A program made the translations under genes and the position numbers. Shown piece by piece: positions 22,470 through 31,700 of a stretch of 37,937 nt of DNA (position 1 is the stretch's first letter; every line of letters begins with the position of its first letter). The notes under the pieces are model-generated. The model was not told the DNA's origin and did not search any database. It was given only the letters and a program-made list of their open reading frames with translations. The stretch is from a bacterium (GTDB lineage Bacteria; JAUVQV01; DATDCY01), in contig DATDCY010000208.1 in assembly GCA_036524115.1 (NCBI GenBank), forward strand, positions 1 through 37,937, in the 5' to 3' direction.

Positions 22470-24521
22470 TCAGCGTCCGGCGGCAGGCAAGTACGATTTC
22501 GTGACGTGGCAGCCGCCGACGCACCGGCCCCCGGCCCCGACCTTGTGGAACTCGAGCTGGAGGCAGGGCACGCCGTTGCAGTCGAGCACGCGCCGGACCA
22601 GACGGGGGCCCTCGGTGGCGTGCGGGTCGTGGCAGTTGCGGCAGGTCACGCCGGGCTGGACGCGGGTGCCGACCTCGTTCTTCGAGACCCGGTCGCGCAG
22701 GTGCAGGGCATGGAGGTTGCTCTCACCGTCGGCGAAGCCCGTGTCCGCCGCGCGGGAGGGATCGGTGAGCGCCCCCTCGTCGTGGCACTCCCAGCACAGG
22801 CCGAAGCGGCCCGGGTCGAACGGCAGGTACTGCTCGAGGGGGTAGGGGCGCACCAGCAGTCCCGGCGCGGCCGCGTCATGCGGCGGGTGGCAGGCGGCGC
22901 AGTCCCCTGAACTCACGGGGTCGTGGACCGCCTCCCCTGCGAAGCGCTCGCGCTTGTGGCACTCGAAGCAGAGGGCCGCGCGCGGTTCGCGCAGCAGCCT
23001 GGTCTCGCGGGCCGCGTGGGCGCGGTGGCAGCCGAGGCACCCCTTCCCCGCGAGCGCGCCGTGGCGGTACGCACCGCGGCCGACGTCGTCGTGGCACTGG
23101 CGGCACGTGTCCGCGGCCGTGCCCTCGATGCGCCAGCCCTTCGCCGGGTCCCCGTGGCAGGCGCCGCAGTCCCGCTCCTCGAAGGGGGGATGGCGCCGCG
23201 CGTAGATGAAGCCGGGGGAGTCGCCGCCGTGGGGGTCGTGGCACTCGGTGCAGCGGCTCCCGGCGAGCGCGAAGCCGCCGTGGCCCGCCGCTGCCGCCGC
23301 CGCGCGCAGGTCGTGGCAGCGGGAACAGACCCTGTCCTCCGGCCCGAGCAGCACCAGGCGGTTCTCCGGCCCGTGGTCGAGATGGCAGGCGCTGCAGGCG
23401 CCCGAGCGTACCGGGTCGTGCGGGCGTCCCTGCGAGAAGCGGCGGACGTCCTTCTCGTGGCAGCCCACGCAGCGGCGGTTGATGCTCTCCTCGAGGGGGG
23501 TGGGGTTGGCGAGCGCCCCGCGCGCGCTCCGGAACGCAACGGGGGGCGGAGGCTCGCGCAGCAACTCCTGCACCGCCTGCGGCAGGGCCTCGGCGCCGCG
23601 CGAGAAGGCGTAGGACTGGGCGGTGTGGCACCCCGAGAGGCACTGCCCGCCGAGATCGGTGCGCTCGTAGTCCAGCTTCAGGCACGGGATGCCGTCGCAG
23701 TCGAGGTCGCGCCGCACGAGCCGGGGGCTGTCCGAGGTGTGGACCTCGTGGCAGGCGCGGCAGGACACCGCGCGGGGCGCCGCCCCCGGGGCGCCGTTGC
23801 GCAGGTGGAGGGCGTGGTAGTTGCGCCCGTTCCCCCGGAAGAGCGTCCGCTCGGCGTCGGCCGTGAAGAACGACTCGCGCGCGTGGCACCCCAGGCAGAG
23901 AGCCGCGTCGCGCTCGCCACCGGCGGTGCGCCCGAGCGCATAGCGCGCCGTGAGCAGGAAGGGCTCGCGCGAGGCGTGCGGATCGTGGCAGGAGAGGCAT
24001 TGCCCCTGCCTGACCGGGGCGTGCTGGATGCGCCGAGCGAATTCCTCCCCGCCGTGGCAGCCGAGGCACAGTTCCCTGACCGGCTTCACCAGCCGGCCGT
24101 CGTAGCGGTGGCACTGGTCGCAGCGTCCGAAGGCGAGTGGCCGGTGGCGGTTCGGCACCAGCAGGTGCTCCTCGGCCGAACGGTGGGGGTCGTGGCACGA
24201 CACGCACCGGGCCTTGGGGCCCCGGATCTCGCGGTGAGCCTTCAGGAACGCGCGCTCGCCGGTGTCGTGGCAGCCGTCGCATACGGCGTTGCCGTCGGCG
24301 GTGAGCACCAGCCGCTCGTCGGCGCCGTGGTCCGCATGGCAGGCGTCGCATTCATCGTCCTGGAACGGCGGGTGAGTGCTGCGGCTGCCGGCGCCGACGT
24401 CCTTCTTGTCGTGGCATTCGAGACACCCATCAGAGGCCCCGACGGGCGGCGGCGCGAGGATGAGCACGAGTGCCGTCAGGAAGGCTGCCGGAGCGGCTGA
24501 GCGCAGGCGTCGCAAGGGCAT
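22470..24521 (-). CDS. Multihaem c-type cytochrome, about 22 haem motifs (two duplicated halves)
   Basis: The 683-residue exported protein has a signal peptide (LRRLRSAAPAAFLTALVLIL, cleavage near ASDG) followed at once by CLECH. I count 20 CxxCH motifs and two CxxxCH motifs (CLSGCH about residue 293, CVGGCH about 667), giving about 22 haems. Many occur as pairs of the doubled-CXXCH kind. Each CxxxCH ends a matching 70-75-residue module with HALHLR, then CRxCHxxH, then PRLVRRxLDC(D/N)G(I/V)PCL and LGGQC- or GAGGRC-like cysteines, so the protein looks like a duplicated half. It is probably periplasmic or outer-surface electron-transfer. Start ATG 24521 sits right after AGGGGAA; an in-frame GTG at 24539 is possible. 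A TTGAAG-N17-CTATCT promoter ends at the ATG. Confidence 0.88.
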   Translation of the reverse strand: MPLRRLRSAAPAAFLTALVLILAPPPVGASDGCLECHDKKDVGAGSRSTHPPFQDDECDACHADHGADERLVLTADGNAVCDGCHDTGERAFLKAHREIRGPKARCVSCHDPHRSAEEHLLVPNRHRPLAFGRCDQCHRYDGRLVKPVRELCLGCHGGEEFARRIQHAPVRQGQCLSCHDPHASREPFLLTARYALGRTAGGERDAALCLGCHARESFFTADAERTLFRGNGRNYHALHLRNGAPGAAPRAVSCRACHEVHTSDSPRLVRRDLDCDGIPCLKLDYERTDLGGQCLSGCHTAQSYAFSRGAEALPQAVQELLREPPPPVAFRSARGALANPTPLEESINRRCVGCHEKDVRRFSQGRPHDPVRSGACSACHLDHGPENRLVLLGPEDRVCSRCHDLRAAAAAAGHGGFALAGSRCTECHDPHGGDSPGFIYARRHPPFEERDCGACHGDPAKGWRIEGTAADTCRQCHDDVGRGAYRHGALAGKGCLGCHRAHAARETRLLREPRAALCFECHKRERFAGEAVHDPVSSGDCAACHPPHDAAAPGLLVRPYPLEQYLPFDPGRFGLCWECHDEGALTDPSRAADTGFADGESNLHALHLRDRVSKNEVGTRVQPGVTCRNCHDPHATEGPRLVRRVLDCNGVPCLQLEFHKVGAGGRCVGGCHVTKSYLPAAGR

Positions 24522-24623
24522 TTCCCCTAGATAGCACACATGGAGTCCGTCCTTCAAGAAGCCGCAGCGCGGGGACGGCGCGTGGACCCTGCCATCGATC
24601 GGAGCAGCGCGTCGAGGAAGAAA

Positions 24624-24639
24624 TGTGACTTGCATCACA
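24624..24639. promoter_or_regulatory. CRP/FNR-family operator (TGTGA-N6-TCACA)
   Basis: TGTGACTTGCATCACA is a perfect match to the CRP-type consensus. It lies in the divergent region between the cytochrome gene (start 24521) and the surface-protein gene (start 24833). For the likely plus-strand promoter (-35 TTGCAT 24630-24635, -10 TATTAT 24652-24657) it overlaps the -35 box, so repression or promoter remodelling fits better than class II activation. Confidence 0.55.
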
Positions 24640-24832
24640 CAGAAAAGTATATATTATGTTAGCAGAGCCGCTGAAAGCGGCATTCATGAAGCACTCCGGG
24701 GCGAGGAGGTGGAAACCCATTTTATCCCGGAGGGCATGGGGTCCGGCATGCAATTGAGACAGCCGCGCAAGCCGGTGAGGGCAACCAGAGGGCATTGTAC
24801 TCAATGTAATCGAGTACGTTCCGGGAGGGATT
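24640..24832 (+). ncRNA. Long structured 5' leader of the surface-protein gene, unrecognised
   Basis: The leader is about 170-190 nt. Hairpins are GCCGC-TGAAA-GCGGC (24667-24681), CTCCGGG pairing with CCCGGAG (24694-24700 with 24726-24732) around a GGTGG-AAACCC segment, and GTACTC with GAGTAC (24797-24802 with 24812-24817) just before the ribosome site GGGAGGGA (24823-24830). It does not match the cobalamin, c-di-GMP-I, SAM or TPP patterns I can recall. The whole 24522-24832 gap contains no coding sequence. Confidence 0.35.
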
Positions 24833-27259
24833 ATGGGCAGCTCATCGAAAAGGGGGTGGAATTCCCCGCGATCTTGGGTAGTGTCCTGCGCACTGGTCTG
24901 CCTGTTCGCGGCCGCTGGCATCCTGGGCGGGGCGCAGGCCGGTCTGGCGGCGGGTGACTTTCCCCTGAGGCCGTTGCCCGGGGCCCCTGTCTTCAGCTCG
25001 ACCCCCGGCCCGTACAAGCTTGCGTATCAGGGCACGGGCACCTTCGACGGGGGGAGCGCCGCGTTGAGCCTGACCCTCGACGGTGCGCCCGTGGGTGCCT
25101 ACCTGTACCTCGCCGGCACGGACGACAACCGTCCGGGCGGCGATCCGAACGTGCGCGTGGCGATCACGAACGGGAGCGGGACGACCCGCGTCATCAACGT
25201 GGTGCCGGTTGTCTACGCCACCCCAACCGTTCCCGCCCAGTACGTCAGCCGGGTCGAGATCACCCGCTACCTCTCCCGGGGGAAGAACACGCTGGCGATC
25301 TCGGGGTACGACCTCGAGACCCCGGACGCCGCGTTCGTCTTCGCCGTATTCGACGGCGGCGCCGACGCATCGCTGAAGTACATCCTGGTCCGCGACGGCG
25401 CGGACATCGGCTGGTACCCGGAACTGCCGCCGCTCGGGCCTGACAGCGAGGCCGTGAGCTTCCGGTTCGCTCCGGCCGTCACGGGGCGACAGGGGAGCGT
25501 GCTGCTGGCAATCACGGACGGCGATTCCGGTCGCGGCGACGAGGTCCTCGGGTTCACCGGGACGGGATTCCCATCCGACCAGCTGACCGACACCGATGCC
25601 GACGGGCGCCTCGACATCGTCAACCGCCGGGTGGCGTTGACGGCAGTCGACACCCCGCCGCGGGGGAACGATCCGGCGAACGCCGGGGGGACGCTCGAGG
25701 CGAGGCGCGGGGCGTTCAGCCTCGAGGAGGACTGCCTCGGCGAGCCGGTCGCCACCGGCGGGTGCGCGATCGGCCCGAACTTCGGCCTCGTGAGCGGGCG
25801 GTACCCGATCCCGCCGGGGCACCGGCACGCGGAATTCCAGATCCAGTCCGAGGACCCGGAAGACGGCGACAGTTTCATGCTGTTCTTCGCCCTCGCCGTG
25901 GTGCCGTACAATGAGACGGTCGACCCGCTTCCCGACATCCAGGTGGTCAAGAACGTGACGCCGACGGTGATGCCGGAGCCGGGCGGCCCTGCTGACTTCG
26001 AGGTGATCGTCACCATCCCCGTCTGGTCCGAGGAGAGCGTGTGGGTCACCTCGCTCGTCGATGACGTGTTCGGCAACCTCACGGGCAGAGGGACGTGTCT
26101 CCTGCCGCGGTCGCTGCCGCGGGGCGGCTCGTACCGCTGCACCTTCACGGCGCCGGTCAGCGGGACCGTGGAGCGGCGCCACCGCGATGTGGTGACCGTC
26201 TCCGGCGTGGGGATGATCTCCCGCGCGCCCGTGAGCGCCAGCGACGATGCGATCGTGAACTTCACCCGTGACATGCCCGGCAGGATCATCGTGCAGAAGG
26301 TGACGGTGCCCGAGGGGGCGCCGGCGCTGCAGTTCGGCTTCACGGCCAGCTACAACGCGGCCGGGTTCCAGCTGGCCAACGGCCAGAGCAACGACAGCGG
26401 GGATCTGGTGGCCGGGACGTACAGCGTCGCCGAGACGATGCCGCTGCCGGCCAACTGGACGCTGGAGTCGGCGGTGTGCGACGACCAGAGCCCGGTGGGT
26501 GCGATCTCGCTGCAGGCGGGCGAGACGGTGACGTGCGTCTTCACGAACCGGTACACGCCCACGCCCGGCATCCGCATCGACAAGACGGCCTCGCCCCTCG
26601 AGGTCTACCCGGGCGACCCGGTCACGTACACCTACACGGTGACCAACACCGGCAGTGTGGTCCTTGTTGACATCACGGTCACGGACGACCGCATCGCCGG
26701 CCAGATTGCGGCGGTTCCCAGGCTCGAGCCAGGAGAGAGCTTCACGGTGACGAGGACCGTTGTGGCACCGGCTTGCGGCCAGGCAGGAACGACATCTACT
26801 CCGTGCAGTCAGCTGCCTACGTCACTATTTGGCCCTGTCCCGGAGCCGCATCTCGTGACCTGCTATCTTCGCAACATTGCGACAGTTGAAGCCTACGAGC
26901 CAGCGCTGAGGATCATGGCGACGGATTCCGATGACGCCTGTATCAAGATTCTGCCGTTCAGTGCCGTTGGCAACCGCGTCTGGGAGGACCTTGGCAACCT
27001 GGGGATCAGAGACGCCGGCGAGCCGGGCATCAGGGGAGTGAGAATATCGCTGCTCAAGGATGGCGTCGTGATAGCGAGAACGGTCACAGACGACCTGGGC
27101 CGGTATTCCTTCGAGAACCTCAGGGCCGGTACATACGTTGTCGACCCGGATGACGTTCCGGGATATCGGCTGACGACGGGGAACGACCCGTTGCCGGTGA
27201 CCCTGCATGTTGGCGAGTACTTTACACTCGCCAATTTCGGCTTCCAGTTGTTGCCCTGA
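24833..27259 (+). CDS. Secreted surface protein with DUF11-like and SdrD_B/Cna-B-like domains
   Basis: The 808-residue protein has a signal peptide (SWVVSCALVCLFAAAGILGG, cleavage near GLAAG). Residues about 30-360 are beta-rich and unassigned. From about 365 there is a DUF11-like domain (IQVVKNVTPTVMPEPGGPADFEVIVTIP). About 485-575 is a prealbumin-like/Cna-type domain (IIVQKVTVPEGAPALQFGFTAS; AGTYSVAETMPLPANWTLES; GETVTCVFTNRY). About 580-670 is a DUF11/DUF7507-like repeat (IDKTASPLEVYPGDPVTYTYTVTNTG). About 706-805 is an SdrD_B domain (VGNRVWEDLGNLGIRDAGEPGIRGVRISLL, DDLGRYSFENL). No LPXTG or PEP-CTERM signal is seen. The last 600 bases have visibly lower G+C than the rest. A CRP-like site and long leader precede it. 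Confidence 0.83.
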   Translation: MGSSSKRGWNSPRSWVVSCALVCLFAAAGILGGAQAGLAAGDFPLRPLPGAPVFSSTPGPYKLAYQGTGTFDGGSAALSLTLDGAPVGAYLYLAGTDDNRPGGDPNVRVAITNGSGTTRVINVVPVVYATPTVPAQYVSRVEITRYLSRGKNTLAISGYDLETPDAAFVFAVFDGGADASLKYILVRDGADIGWYPELPPLGPDSEAVSFRFAPAVTGRQGSVLLAITDGDSGRGDEVLGFTGTGFPSDQLTDTDADGRLDIVNRRVALTAVDTPPRGNDPANAGGTLEARRGAFSLEEDCLGEPVATGGCAIGPNFGLVSGRYPIPPGHRHAEFQIQSEDPEDGDSFMLFFALAVVPYNETVDPLPDIQVVKNVTPTVMPEPGGPADFEVIVTIPVWSEESVWVTSLVDDVFGNLTGRGTCLLPRSLPRGGSYRCTFTAPVSGTVERRHRDVVTVSGVGMISRAPVSASDDAIVNFTRDMPGRIIVQKVTVPEGAPALQFGFTASYNAAGFQLANGQSNDSGDLVAGTYSVAETMPLPANWTLESAVCDDQSPVGAISLQAGETVTCVFTNRYTPTPGIRIDKTASPLEVYPGDPVTYTYTVTNTGSVVLVDITVTDDRIAGQIAAVPRLEPGESFTVTRTVVAPACGQAGTTSTPCSQLPTSLFGPVPEPHLVTCYLRNIATVEAYEPALRIMATDSDDACIKILPFSAVGNRVWEDLGNLGIRDAGEPGIRGVRISLLKDGVVIARTVTDDLGRYSFENLRAGTYVVDPDDVPGYRLTTGNDPLPVTLHVGEYFTLANFGFQLLP

Positions 27260-27284
27260 CTGGATAGCGGCAACCTGCGCTGCA

Positions 27285-27315
27285 CGGGCCCGGGGGCGGT
27301 TAGCCTCCGGGCCCG
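27285..27315 (+). terminator. Hairpin after the DUF11/SdrD_B protein gene
   Basis: CGGGCCCGGGGG-CGGTTAG-CCTCCGGGCCCG forms a 12-bp stem (one G-T wobble), followed by ATGTTCTGCTCC. It sits 26 nt after the stop codon. Confidence 0.7.
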
Positions 27316-27384
27316 ATGTTCTGCTCCTTAAGTCGTACGGCTGGCGCGCATACACAGAAGCCAGGAGGCGAATCCCACCCTATC

Positions 27385-28095
27385 CTACCGCTCGCTCAAC
27401 CGGAACGGGTTGTAGCTGATTCCGACGTCGAAAGTGTCGATTCCCTCCGTCGCCTTGAGCCGGTTCACGGCGAGGTACGTTAGCGGGGTGGCAGCGGCCT
27501 CGAAGCCGACCTTGAAGACGTAGTTCGAGACGGCGACCGACCAGAGCAGCGGCCCGGGCAGGACGCCCGCGAACGCCACGAGAACGAAGATCGCGGTGTC
27601 GAGCCCCTCGCCCACCAGCGTCGAGCCGATCGTGCGGGTGAAGAGCCAGCGCCCCCCGGTGAGCACCTTCATCCGGGAGAGCACCCAGGAGTTGGAGAAT
27701 TCACCGGCGAAGTAGGCGAGCAGACTCGCGAGAACGATGCGGGGCGTCTGGCCGAGGATCGCGACATACGCGTCCTGGTTCGGCCAGTCGGCCGCCGGCG
27801 GGAGCGCGCCGACGAGCGCGAGCGTCGCCGCCATGAGGCCGGTGGCCGCGAAACCCGCCCAGATCACCCGCCGCGAGCGGCGGTAGCCGTAGACCTCCGT
27901 CAGGATGTCCCCGAAGATGTAGCTGGCCGGAAAGAGGATCGTCCCGCCGTCGAACGTGAACGGCCCCAGCACGAGGATCTTCGTCGAGGCGACGTTCGAG
28001 ATGAGCAGCACGGCCACGAAGGCGGCCAGGACGAGGTCGTAGGCCCTGCCGGCGGGCGCCCCGCATGCCCCGCCGCGATCGCGCACGGTTTCCAT
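27385..28095 (-). CDS. VUT/YhhQ-family queuosine-precursor transporter
   Basis: The 236-residue polytopic membrane protein has six or so hydrophobic segments and the family hallmarks LLISNVASTKI, TILFPASYIFGDILTEVYGYRRSRRVIW and EGLDTAIFVLVAFAG. Its length matches YhhQ/QueV-type transporters, which import 7-deazaguanine precursors (preQ0/preQ1) for queuosine. The start ATG at 28095 is preceded by no obvious ribosome site. It is divergent from greA, with about 75 nt between starts. Whether the cargo is preQ0 or another precursor cannot be told from sequence. Confidence 0.9.
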   Translation of the reverse strand: METVRDRGGACGAPAGRAYDLVLAAFVAVLLISNVASTKILVLGPFTFDGGTILFPASYIFGDILTEVYGYRRSRRVIWAGFAATGLMAATLALVGALPPAADWPNQDAYVAILGQTPRIVLASLLAYFAGEFSNSWVLSRMKVLTGGRWLFTRTIGSTLVGEGLDTAIFVLVAFAGVLPGPLLWSVAVSNYVFKVGFEAAATPLTYLAVNRLKATEGIDTFDVGISYNPFRLSER

Positions 28096-28134
28096 AGGCC
28101 GCGGATTATGCCACAGGCCGGCCGGCCCCGACGG

Positions 28135-28164
28135 TTGACAGTGCCGCGAGCGCGCCCCTACAAT
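28135..28164 (+). promoter_or_regulatory. Consensus promoter of greA, leaderless
   Basis: TTGACA (28135-28140) and TACAAT (28159-28164) are 18 nt apart. Transcription should start near 28171, about 2 nt before the ATG at 28173, and no Shine-Dalgarno is present. Confidence 0.65.
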
Positions 28165-28172
28165 CCCGCTCC

Positions 28173-28649
28173 ATGGCCGAGCTGCCGATCGTCAAGAAGC
28201 TCGAGGAGGAGGTCGCCGCCCTCGACCGGGAGTGCCGCATCACGCTGCCGCGCCTGATCCGCGAGGCGGCGGCGCAGGGCGACATCTCGGACAACGCGGA
28301 GTACCGCGCGGCCAAGCAGCGCCAGGAGTTCGTCCAGGCGCGCATCGGCCACCTCAAGCAGCGACTGGCGAGCCTGGCGCTCATCAACCCGGCGAGCATA
28401 CCGCGCGACCGGGTGGGCTTCGGCACCACGGTGACGCTCGAGGACGCCGACAGCGGCGAGGAGAAGGTCTACCGCATCGTGCACCCCGAGGAGGTCGACG
28501 CCGGCCAGGGGATGATCTCGCTGCTCTCGCCGGTCGGGCAGGCGCTGCGCGGCAAGCAGGAGAACGACGAGGTCGTCATCCGCACGCCGACCGCCACGCG
28601 CACCTACCTCGTCACCCGCCTCCGCACCCTCCACGACGCCGACGACTAG
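28173..28649 (+). CDS. greA: Transcription elongation factor GreA/GreB family
   Basis: The 158-residue protein fits the Gre factor pattern. The N-terminal coiled coil (residues about 6-75) carries the tip motif GDISDNAEY (usually GDLSENAEY), whose acidic pair positions Mg2+ in the RNA polymerase secondary channel. The C-terminal FKBP-like domain includes VGFGTTVTLEDADSGEEKVYRIVHPEE and ISLLSPVGQALRGKQENDEV. It rescues backtracked polymerase by stimulating transcript cleavage. The length matches the family. The start ATG lies about 2 nt from the predicted transcription start. Confidence 0.93.
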   Translation: MAELPIVKKLEEEVAALDRECRITLPRLIREAAAQGDISDNAEYRAAKQRQEFVQARIGHLKQRLASLALINPASIPRDRVGFGTTVTLEDADSGEEKVYRIVHPEEVDAGQGMISLLSPVGQALRGKQENDEVVIRTPTATRTYLVTRLRTLHDADD

Positions 28650-28673
28650 CAGGCCGCCGCGCCCGGCAGGGGC

Positions 28674-28687
28674 GTGACCGCGGTCAC
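28674..28687. promoter_or_regulatory. Perfect palindrome upstream of the IgGFc/DUF11-type gene
   Basis: GTGACCGCGGTCAC is a 14-nt perfect palindrome 64 nt upstream of the start of the large secreted protein and 25 nt after the greA stop. It could be an operator or part of the greA terminator; there is no further evidence. Confidence 0.35.
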
Positions 28688-28751
28688 AGCCTGCGGCCTT
28701 GCGCCGGGGCTACCTTCGCAGGCGACAATCACCGTACGGGAGGGGTGTCGC

Positions 28752-31700
28752 ATGCGCGCTGTGGTCGGATGCCTGGCTCTCTTCGCTGTCATGGCGGTCA
28801 GTCTCCCGCCGGCCCCGGCGGCCGCCGGTTCCGTCGCGCAGGTCTACTACGTGCCGCTGCCGGAGGACCAGATCCACGTCGCGCTCACGGGCATCTTCCC
28901 CGGTCCCGCGGCCTGTGGTGCCAGCCAGGGCCTGGGGGTCGGCGACGCCATCGTGACGTATCTCTCCCTGACGCCGGTGGCCGAGGGGACGGTCATCACC
29001 TACGACCACTGGGAGGACGGGTACGAGGCCGACATCGCCCGCCCGTCGCAGGCGAGCACGGAGGTCTGGGGCGACGGCGACCCGGCAAACGGGTCCGCGC
29101 CCGGCTTCCCCGACGACCGGATCGGCGCCGGCGGCGTCATCGTGCTGCACAACGAAGTCCCCGCTGCCGGCCGCGGCGCGATCCTCGACTACGACGGCGG
29201 CGACAAGCTGGCGGCGAGCCTGCCGATCGCCGTGACGCGCGCGGCGTGGGGGACGGGGACCGGCACCCAGCTGGCGGGCGCGCTGGAGATGCGCGAGCTC
29301 AGGCAGTGGGGGCGCCTCTTCCGGGCGCCCGTCGGGCAGGACGTCCCCGGGACGCAGATGTTCCAGCTCACGTCGCTGCTCGTCATGGCCTCGCGCAACG
29401 GCACGAGCGTTGCCATCGACGCGAACGCGGACGGGACGCCGGAGACCTTCGCGACCCTCGACGAGGGCCAGAGCTACCAGGTGCCTCGCGGTGTGCTCGC
29501 GGGCGCCTCGGTCGCGGCGTCGGCGCCAGTCCAGGCCGCCCTGATCACGGGTGACGTCTGCGCCACCTACCAGTCGCGTTGGTTCTCCCTCGAGCCGGAG
29601 GGGCATTGGGGCCCGAGCGCCTGGGCGCCGGTGGGCACGGGCGCCGGTCATCCGACCGCCGTCTACGTCTTCAACCCTGGCCACGCCCCCGTTGCCGTGG
29701 TCCGCGAGACGCTCGCCGGGCGCGACGCGGGCGTCGTGGTCGCCCCCCGGTCGGTGCGTGCCTTCGCGGTGCCCGAGGCGTCCGGCGCCCGCTTCGCGTC
29801 GGCCGGCGGCGAGCCGATCCTTGCGGTCGGGACCGTCGACGCCGGCGGCAGCGCGTACGAGTGGAGCTTCTCCCTCATCCAGGAGTCGCTCCTCACCCCG
29901 CAGGCCCTCGTCGGCTGGGGGGCCGGGCGCGACCCGCTCAGCGACGTCAAGCCCGACGAGAACGGCAGCCCGGTCTGGGTGACGCCCGTCCTTCCCGGAG
30001 GGCGCCGCGGCAACGTGTTGGTCTGCGTCGACTACAACGGCGACAATGTCGGCGATCTCGGCGGCGCGGGCTGCCGCTACGACCGGCAGCTCGATCTGCG
30101 GACGTTCGAGAGCTTCCGGGTCTACGATCCCGACGGCGACCAGACGGGGATGATCCTCTACGTCTGCGACGACAGCGGCGCGCGCCTCGCCGTCGCCTGG
30201 GGACAGGACCCATCGGCGGCTTCCACGCCGCAGCCCGGGCTCGACCTCGGCACCACCGTCCCCCCGCTCCCGGCGATGGCGGCGCTGAAGGAGGTCGAAC
30301 TGGCGCTGGATGCCGACGGCGACGGGTTGCCTGGTGCCGGCGACACCCTGCGCTACACTATCCGCGTCCGCAATGTCAGCCGCAGGCCGGTCACGAATCT
30401 CGTGGTCAGCGACGAGCTGCCCCTGCACACGAACTACGTCGACGGCAGCACGACGGTCGACGCCGGCGGCGGCCCGGTCGCGCTTCCGGACGCGGGGCTC
30501 ACGCCGTTCCCGCTCGACGAGGGCGGGGCGAGCCTCGGGACCCTTGACGTGGGGGGCGCTGTCGCCGTCGTCTTCCTCGCGGTGATCGACGACCCTCTCC
30601 CCGCGGACGTGCGCACGGTTCTCAACGTGGCGGTCGCGCGCAGCGACCTGGACGAGATCGAGGCGCAGGTGGAACTGCCGCTCGCACCCTGGCGGCCGCG
30701 CCCGTCCCTCGCGCTTGCCAAGACCGCCGTCGTCGAGACCGTCGGCTCCGCCGGCACCGGCACCATCGGCTACTGGAAGAACCACCCGGAGGCCTGGCCC
30801 GTCGAGGCGATCACGGCGGGCGGGCGTTCCTACCCGCGCGACGAGGCGATCCGGCTCATGTCGAGGCCCGGGGGTGGCGACAAGACCTACGATCTGTTCC
30901 GCCAGTTCGTGGCGGCGACGCTCAATGGGTTCGTCGGCAACGACACCTCGTGCATCACGGCCGTGCTCGCGGCGGCAGACCGCTGGCTCGCCGCGCATCC
31001 GCCCGGGAGCGGCGTGCGGGCGGACGATGCGGCCTGGACGGGGGCCGGGGCGGCGCTGCACGCGACGTTGGACGCCTACAACAACGGACTGCTCTGCGCC
31101 CCGCACCGGGACGCCGCGGGCGCGGGCGGGCTGCGGCGGGACGTGGTCTTCACCGTCACCGTGACCAACGACGGCAACGTCGACCTGGACGGCGTCGCCG
31201 TGCAGGACGCGGCGATGCCCGCCTGCAGTGCCCTGGTCGGCACGCTGCCGGCATTCGGCGGGAGCGCGATCACCACGTGCCGCGCCGAGGGGGTCGTGGC
31301 GGATCTGACCAACGTCGCCCTCGCCGTCGGCACCGCGCCGGACGGCAGCCGCGTCTCGGCCCGGGCGGAGGTCTTCGTGGACCTGCCGGATGGCGCTCCC
31401 ACCCCCACGCGCGGCGTTCGGACGCTGGCCTTCTGGCGACGGTACCCGGAGCGCTGGCCGGTTCTGAAGGTGGCCCTTGGCGCCGGCGCCATCACCCGCG
31501 AGGGGGTCCTCCGCACGCTTGCGGGGTGCGCCCCGGGGGACGTGTCGTGCGCTCTCTACGGCCAACTCGCCGCGGCGCGCCTGAACCTGCTGGCGGGGGC
31601 GGCGGCCTCCTGCATCACACGGCCGGTTGCCGCGGCGGACGCCTGGCTCGCGGCGCATCCGCCGGGTGGCGGTACCCGCGCGTCGAGCGTCGCCTGGCGT

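Noticed and set aside
24640-24832. Known riboswitch (cobalamin, c-di-GMP, SAM, TPP) in the surface-protein leader
   Set aside because: Segments such as GGTGGAAACCC recall parts of the cobalamin class, but the CCGCxACTG core and the terminal GACCTGCC box are absent, and none of the other class signatures is present.
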